A stretch of 64,000 bases of DNA from Devosia yakushimensis (lineage in GTDB: Bacteria; Pseudomonadota; Alphaproteobacteria; Rhizobiales; Devosiaceae): NCBI RefSeq assembly GCF_030159855.1, contig NZ_BSNG01000001.1:2170001-2234000 (forward strand). The letters run 5' to 3'. Position numbers and translations under genes: made by a program. Below the pieces are notes generated by a model. That model did not search any database. It saw only the letters and a program-made list of their open reading frames with translations, and was not told the DNA's origin. Each line of letters starts with the position of its first letter. The first letter of the stretch is position 1. Shown here in pieces: positions 60,649 through 64,000 of the stretch.

Positions 60649-61335
60649 ATGATCTTTATCGGCATCGCCATCCTGATCGTGGCTGCCATCACCGTGATGA
60701 TCAATGCCGATGCCGGCACCCTGATCGGCCTTAGCCAGGAGCAGACCGGGCGGCTGGTGCCGCTGGTGGTCATCCTCATCGTCTTTGCGGCGGGCGCCTT
60801 CACGCGGCGGCGCAAGTTCTCCGAACTGTTCAACGGCATCCTGCTGTGGGCGGGCATTTTCGGCATCGCCATGCTGAGCTACGCCTATCGCGACGAATTG
60901 ACCGGCATGGCCGGGCGGGTCATGGGCGAATTGCAACCGGGCGTAGCCCTGGTGGACACCGAACGCGGCACGGCAACCTTCCGACGCGGGATTGGCGGGC
61001 ATTTCGAAATCGCCGCAACCATAAACGGACATACCACGCCGATGATTTTCGACACCGGCGCGAGCGCCGTGGTGCTGACGTTGGCCGATGCGCGGGAGGC
61101 CGGCATCGACACGGCCGACCTGCGCTTTACCGTTCCGGTTTCCACGGCCAATGGCACGGGCCAGGCAGCGCGGGTGAAGCTCGACCAACTGGAAGTCGGC
61201 GGTATCGTCCGCAGAAACGTCGTTGCCTTTGTCACCGAAGCGACAGCGTTGGAAACCAGCCTATTGGGCATGACGTTCCTGGAAACGCTCAGCCGCTATA
61301 GCGTGACGCAGAACTCGCTGGAGCTGGTGGATTAA
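60649..61335 (+). CDS. Clan AA aspartic protease, membrane-anchored (TIGR02281 type)
   Basis: 228 residues. Two or three membrane segments (GIAILIVAAITVMINADAGT, LVPLVVILIVFAAGAFTR, ILLWAGIFGIAMLSYAYR) precede a retropepsin-like domain with active-site FDTGASAVVLT and RNVVAFVTEATALETSLLGMTFLE. One Asp per chain implies a dimer. The target is unknown. Its TAA shares four bases with the dusA stop on the other strand. Confidence 0.88.
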   Translation: MIFIGIAILIVAAITVMINADAGTLIGLSQEQTGRLVPLVVILIVFAAGAFTRRRKFSELFNGILLWAGIFGIAMLSYAYRDELTGMAGRVMGELQPGVALVDTERGTATFRRGIGGHFEIAATINGHTTPMIFDTGASAVVLTLADAREAGIDTADLRFTVPVSTANGTGQAARVKLDQLEVGGIVRRNVVAFVTEATALETSLLGMTFLETLSRYSVTQNSLELVD

Positions 61336-62354
61336 CTCGCGACTGCAAGGACGGGCCGATCCACCGCCGCAAAGGCGCGCAGAATGACCGAGGCATCGGC
61401 CCCAGGCTTACAGGCATCGACGCTCAGGATTTGACGGAACTGGCGGGCGCCGGGCAGGCCATTGGCGAGGCCGAGCATATGGCGGGTGACGTTGTTGACG
61501 CGGGTGCCATTGGCGGCTTCGCGCCGGGCATAATCGGCCATGGCCTGCATCACGGCCTCAAGCGTAACCGGCGCAGTGGGCGCTCCGAAAAAGCGGTTAT
61601 CGACCTCGGCCAGCAGCATAGGGTTGTGATAGGCGGCGCGGCCCAGCATGACCCCATCCATATGGACCAATTCTGCCTCGGCAGTCTCCAGCGTCTCGAT
61701 ACCGCCATTGATCATCACCGGCAGCGGCGCGAGCCGCGTGCGCAGGCGATGCACGCGCTCATAATCGAGCGGCGGAATGGTGCGGTTTTCCTTGGGGCTG
61801 AGGCCCTTGAGCCAGGCCTTGCGGGCATGGACATAGAGCGCATCCACCCCCGCCGCGACCATGATATCGGCAAAGCGATCGAGACTTTCCTCGGTATCCT
61901 GATCATCAATGCCGATGCGGCACTTGACCGTGACCGGGCGATCGGTGACGTCACGCATGGCGCGGACGCATTCGGCCACCAGGTCGGGCTCGGCCATGAG
62001 GCAGGCGCCAAAGCGGCCGGACTGCACGCGATCGGACGGGCAGCCGACATTGAGGTTGATCTCGGCATAGCCGGCATCATGGGCAAGGCGCGTGGCGGCG
62101 GCGAGCTCGGCCGGATCGGAGCCGCCCAGCTGCAGGGCCACGGGCTGCTCGACGGGGTCGAAGCGCAGATGACGCGGCGCATCGCCATGCACGATGGCGG
62201 CGCTGGTGACCATTTCGGTGAACAACAGGGCGTGGCGCGACAGTTGGCGATGGAGGAACCGGCAATGCCGATCCGTCCAGTCCATCATAGGGGCCACGGA
62301 AAAGCGGCGGGCCAGTTCGAGCGGAACGGGCGCGCCGGTGTCTGTCTGTTGCAT
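61332..62354 (-). CDS. dusA: tRNA-dihydrouridine synthase (DusA type)
   Basis: 340 residues. FSVAPMMDWTDRHCRFLHRQLSRHALLFTEMV, LQLGGSDPAELAAATRLAHDAGYAEINLNVGCPSDRVQSG and VKCRIGIDD are the DusA signatures; the active-site Cys lies in NVGCPSDRV. The flavoenzyme reduces uridines in the tRNA D-loop. The ATG at 62354 has AGG upstream; an ATG at 62366 is also possible. Confidence 0.94.
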   Translation of the reverse strand: MQQTDTGAPVPLELARRFSVAPMMDWTDRHCRFLHRQLSRHALLFTEMVTSAAIVHGDAPRHLRFDPVEQPVALQLGGSDPAELAAATRLAHDAGYAEINLNVGCPSDRVQSGRFGACLMAEPDLVAECVRAMRDVTDRPVTVKCRIGIDDQDTEESLDRFADIMVAAGVDALYVHARKAWLKGLSPKENRTIPPLDYERVHRLRTRLAPLPVMINGGIETLETAEAELVHMDGVMLGRAAYHNPMLLAEVDNRFFGAPTAPVTLEAVMQAMADYARREAANGTRVNNVTRHMLGLANGLPGARQFRQILSVDACKPGADASVILRAFAAVDRPVLAVAS

Positions 62355-62424
62355 AAGAACCTGCATCGGGTGCTTCAGCGTGCAAATACAGCCAATTGGC
62401 CTGCGGGGCAATGTCGCGGCCCGG

Positions 62425-62438
62425 CTGATCTAGATCAA
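62425..62438 (+). promoter_or_regulatory. FixK/FNR-type box upstream of the universal stress gene
   Basis: CTGATCTAGATCAA matches the FixK/FNR consensus TTGAT-N4-ATCAA at nine of ten defined bases, with the usual dyad. It lies 57 bp upstream of the universal stress ATG. The most plausible promoter geometry puts it near -41, the activating position. Confidence 0.6.
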
Positions 62439-62495
62439 CGATTTGTGGCAGATAAGCGTTATGCTGACAGTCAGCAAGCAACAGGAGTGCATGAC

Positions 62496-62945
62496 ATGTA
62501 TCAGCGGATCGTCGTTGCCATCGATGGCTCGGAACTTTCCGACAAGGCCTTTCGCCACGCGCTGGCGCTGGCAGGGCAGCTCAAAGCCAAGCTTATCGCC
62601 CTTACCGTGACCGATCCTTCGCTGATCATCACATCCGGCGCAGAAATGATGCAGGTCAACACGACGACGGTGATCAACGAATTGAACCGCGCCAAGGAAG
62701 AAAGCGCGGTACGAATTCTGGGCGCGGCGAAAGAGGCTGCCGCAGCGGCCGGACAGCCCATTGAAACGCTGCATCTGCCCGACAGCCAAACGGCGGACGG
62801 CATATTGGAGACCGCCAAAACCCAGGGGGCCAACCTTATCGTCATGGGGTCGCATGGCCGGCGCGGGCTGGGACGGCTGCTGCTAGGCAGCCAGGCCGCC
62901 GAGGTCCTGGCACATTCGACCATTCCGGTTCTAGTCGTCAAATAA
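62496..62945 (+). CDS. Universal stress protein (UspA family)
   Basis: 149 residues. MYQRIVVAIDGSELSDKAFRHALALAGQLKA begins the family fold and the ATP-binding motif GSHGRRGLGRLLLGSQAAEVLAHSTIPVLVVK closes it. Aggag lies 8 nt before the ATG. The upstream FixK-type box suggests induction at low oxygen, a known pattern for usp genes in alphaproteobacteria. A very long frame runs into it from upstream and is noise. Confidence 0.93.
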   Translation: MYQRIVVAIDGSELSDKAFRHALALAGQLKAKLIALTVTDPSLIITSGAEMMQVNTTTVINELNRAKEESAVRILGAAKEAAAAAGQPIETLHLPDSQTADGILETAKTQGANLIVMGSHGRRGLGRLLLGSQAAEVLAHSTIPVLVVK

Positions 62946-62954
62946 CTCAAGGCT

Positions 62955-62972
62955 GCACTAACATGTTAGCGC
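62955..62972 (+). promoter_or_regulatory. Palindrome upstream of the sugar kinase
   Basis: CTAACATGTTAG is perfectly self-complementary, with GC pairs outside it extending the dyad. It ends 58 bp before the kinase ATG. A sugar-responsive repressor such as a DeoR- or LacI-type protein could bind; none is in the window. Confidence 0.4.
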
Positions 62973-63029
62973 TGGCGCCCGCTGCGGAATTGCAGTATTG
63001 CCCCTGCAAATTTCAGCGAGCGCCAGCCC

Positions 63030-64000
63030 ATGACCACGCCCCGTTCCATCGCCGTCATCGATATCGGCAAGACCAATGCCAAAGTGGTGTTGATCGACCG
63101 CGATGATGCGCGCCAGATCGGCTTGCGCAGCACGCCGAACACGGTCAAGCGTGACGGGCTCTATCCGCACGCCGACGTCGAGCGGCTCTGGGCGTTCATC
63201 CTGCAGAGCCTGAGCGAGCTCCATGCCGAGCATGGCATTGACGGCATCTCGATAACGACGCATGGGGCAACTGCGGCGCTGCTGGCGGGCGAGGAACTCG
63301 CCCTGCCCGTACTCGATTATGAGCATGGCGCGCCGGGCGAAGTGGCCGGCTATGCCGAGGCACGCCCCGATTTCAGCGAGACCTTGTCCCCACGCTTGCC
63401 AAACGGGCTCAATCTGGGGGCGCAGATATTCTGGCAGAGCCGGGCCTTTCCCGAGCAGTTCGCACGTGTCACCCGGATTCTGACCTACCCGCAATATTAT
63501 GCCTGGCGGCTGACCGGCATCGCGGCGAGCGAAGTGACGTCGCTGGGGTGTCACACCGATCTTTGGGCGCCGGATCGCGCCGATTTTTCGTCACTGGTGA
63601 ACAATGAAGGCTGGCGCGAACTGTTCCCCGCAGTACGGCCGGCGGCGTCGGTTCTCGGTACGCTGCTGCCGGACCTGGTGCAGGCGACGGGGCTTCCGGC
63701 GACGACGCCGGTTACCTGCGGCATCCACGATTCCAATGCGTCTCTGGTGCCCCATCTGGGCACGCGGCAGGCGCCTTTCACGATTCTCTCCACCGGCACC
63801 TGGGCGATTGCCATGACGGTGGGTGGAGATACGAGCAAGCTGGATTCCGAGCGCGACAGCCTGGCCAATGTGGATGCTCATGGTCGGCCGGTGCCGACCG
63901 CCCGCTTTATGGGGGGGCGCGAATTCGACATGCTGGCGCCCGGGGCTGTCGAGCCGACCGAGGCCGATATTGCCAAGGTGATCGCCGAAGACATCCAGGC
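63030..64000 (+). CDS. FGGY-family carbohydrate kinase, 5' part (rhamnulokinase/RhaK-like)
   Basis: 323 codons are present and the gene continues past the right edge. MTTPRSIAVIDIGKTNAKVVLID is the phosphate-1 motif of FGGY kinases. SITTHGATAALLAG and GIHDSNASLVPHLGT, followed by ILSTGTWAIAM, follow the same family. The N-terminus resembles the rhizobial rhamnose kinase RhaK, but fuculokinase is close too. The substrate cannot be fixed without the 3' half and its neighbours. Confidence 0.85.
   Translation, partial: MTTPRSIAVIDIGKTNAKVVLIDRDDARQIGLRSTPNTVKRDGLYPHADVERLWAFILQSLSELHAEHGIDGISITTHGATAALLAGEELALPVLDYEHGAPGEVAGYAEARPDFSETLSPRLPNGLNLGAQIFWQSRAFPEQFARVTRILTYPQYYAWRLTGIAASEVTSLGCHTDLWAPDRADFSSLVNNEGWRELFPAVRPAASVLGTLLPDLVQATGLPATTPVTCGIHDSNASLVPHLGTRQAPFTILSTGTWAIAMTVGGDTSKLDSERDSLANVDAHGRPVPTARFMGGREFDMLAPGAVEPTEADIAKVIAEDIQ

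Noticed and set aside
61431..62495. Upstream extension of the universal stress protein frame
   Set aside because: Antisense to dusA; the true start has a good ribosome binding site and family-typical first residues.

Overview
The window is a GC-rich, densely coded stretch of an alphaproteobacterial chromosome. The gene content points to Hyphomicrobiales, possibly a Devosia-like organism: a very large NAD-dependent glutamate dehydrogenase (about 1560 residues), class II DAHP synthase, DUF2865, DUF6894 and DUF2059 proteins, a FixK-type box, a second-type GltX, and many short palindromic intergenic repeats. The order-level placement is inferred from gene families; the genus is a guess. I found no rRNA, tRNA, CRISPR array, prophage or insertion sequence.

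Layout. 1-4496 (minus): a peptide ABC transporter in the order oppB-C-D-F followed by the substrate-binding gene, which runs off the left edge. 5032-7152 (minus): a GAF protein and a TPR-GGDEF diguanylate cyclase. 7392-10202 (minus): sulfate permease cysT-W-A with a possible short leader ORF. 10564-13471: a redox block with a truncated haemoglobin and a SufR-like Fe-S regulator on the minus strand, diverging from sodB, and then fdxA and a flavin reductase. 14084-15103 (minus): the periplasmic sulfate-binding protein, with a hairpin that would hide its ribosome binding site. 15342-24538 (plus): glutamate dehydrogenase, fructose-bisphosphatase, an AGE-family sugar isomerase, nadC and cysQ. 24854-30024 (plus): PadR regulator, RND adaptor and RND permease, with three 15-bp direct repeats upstream and a strong terminator downstream.

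30122-33353: an orphan Phd-type antitoxin, a GNAT enzyme and an ArsR-Atm1 metal-linked exporter operon. 33448-40625 (minus): a tightly packed eight-gene run, cysS, DUF559, VOC, three tandem GFA paralogues, cimA and a LysM protein, most joined by 4-nt start/stop overlaps. 40858-48678: FAH hydrolase, DUF2865 protein, gltX, nadE, an outer-membrane beta-barrel candidate and DAHP synthase. A 666-bp gene-free stretch with structured inverted repeats follows. 49345-52075 (minus): gor, DUF2059 and rpiA. 52331-64000: L,D-transpeptidase, moaA, a DUF4160-DUF2442 pair, a VOC enzyme, an Lrp regulator, a nuclease, a membrane histidine kinase, higBA, cobT and cobS, an aspartic protease, dusA, a universal stress protein behind a FixK/FNR-type box, and the 5' part of a FGGY sugar kinase.

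The metabolic themes are sulfur (sulfate uptake, CysQ, CysS), redox and iron-sulfur defence (SOD, ferredoxin, SufR-like regulator, glutathione reductase), NAD and cobalamin synthesis, and central carbon. Most features here are ordinary chromosomal genes. The less expected signals are regulatory: the sulfate-gene leaders, the padR direct repeats, the FixK box, and families of dispersed hairpin repeats, one of which appears to be translated inside a DUF559 gene. Coordinates and motifs were read by eye; family names rest on recognised motifs, not on database searches.
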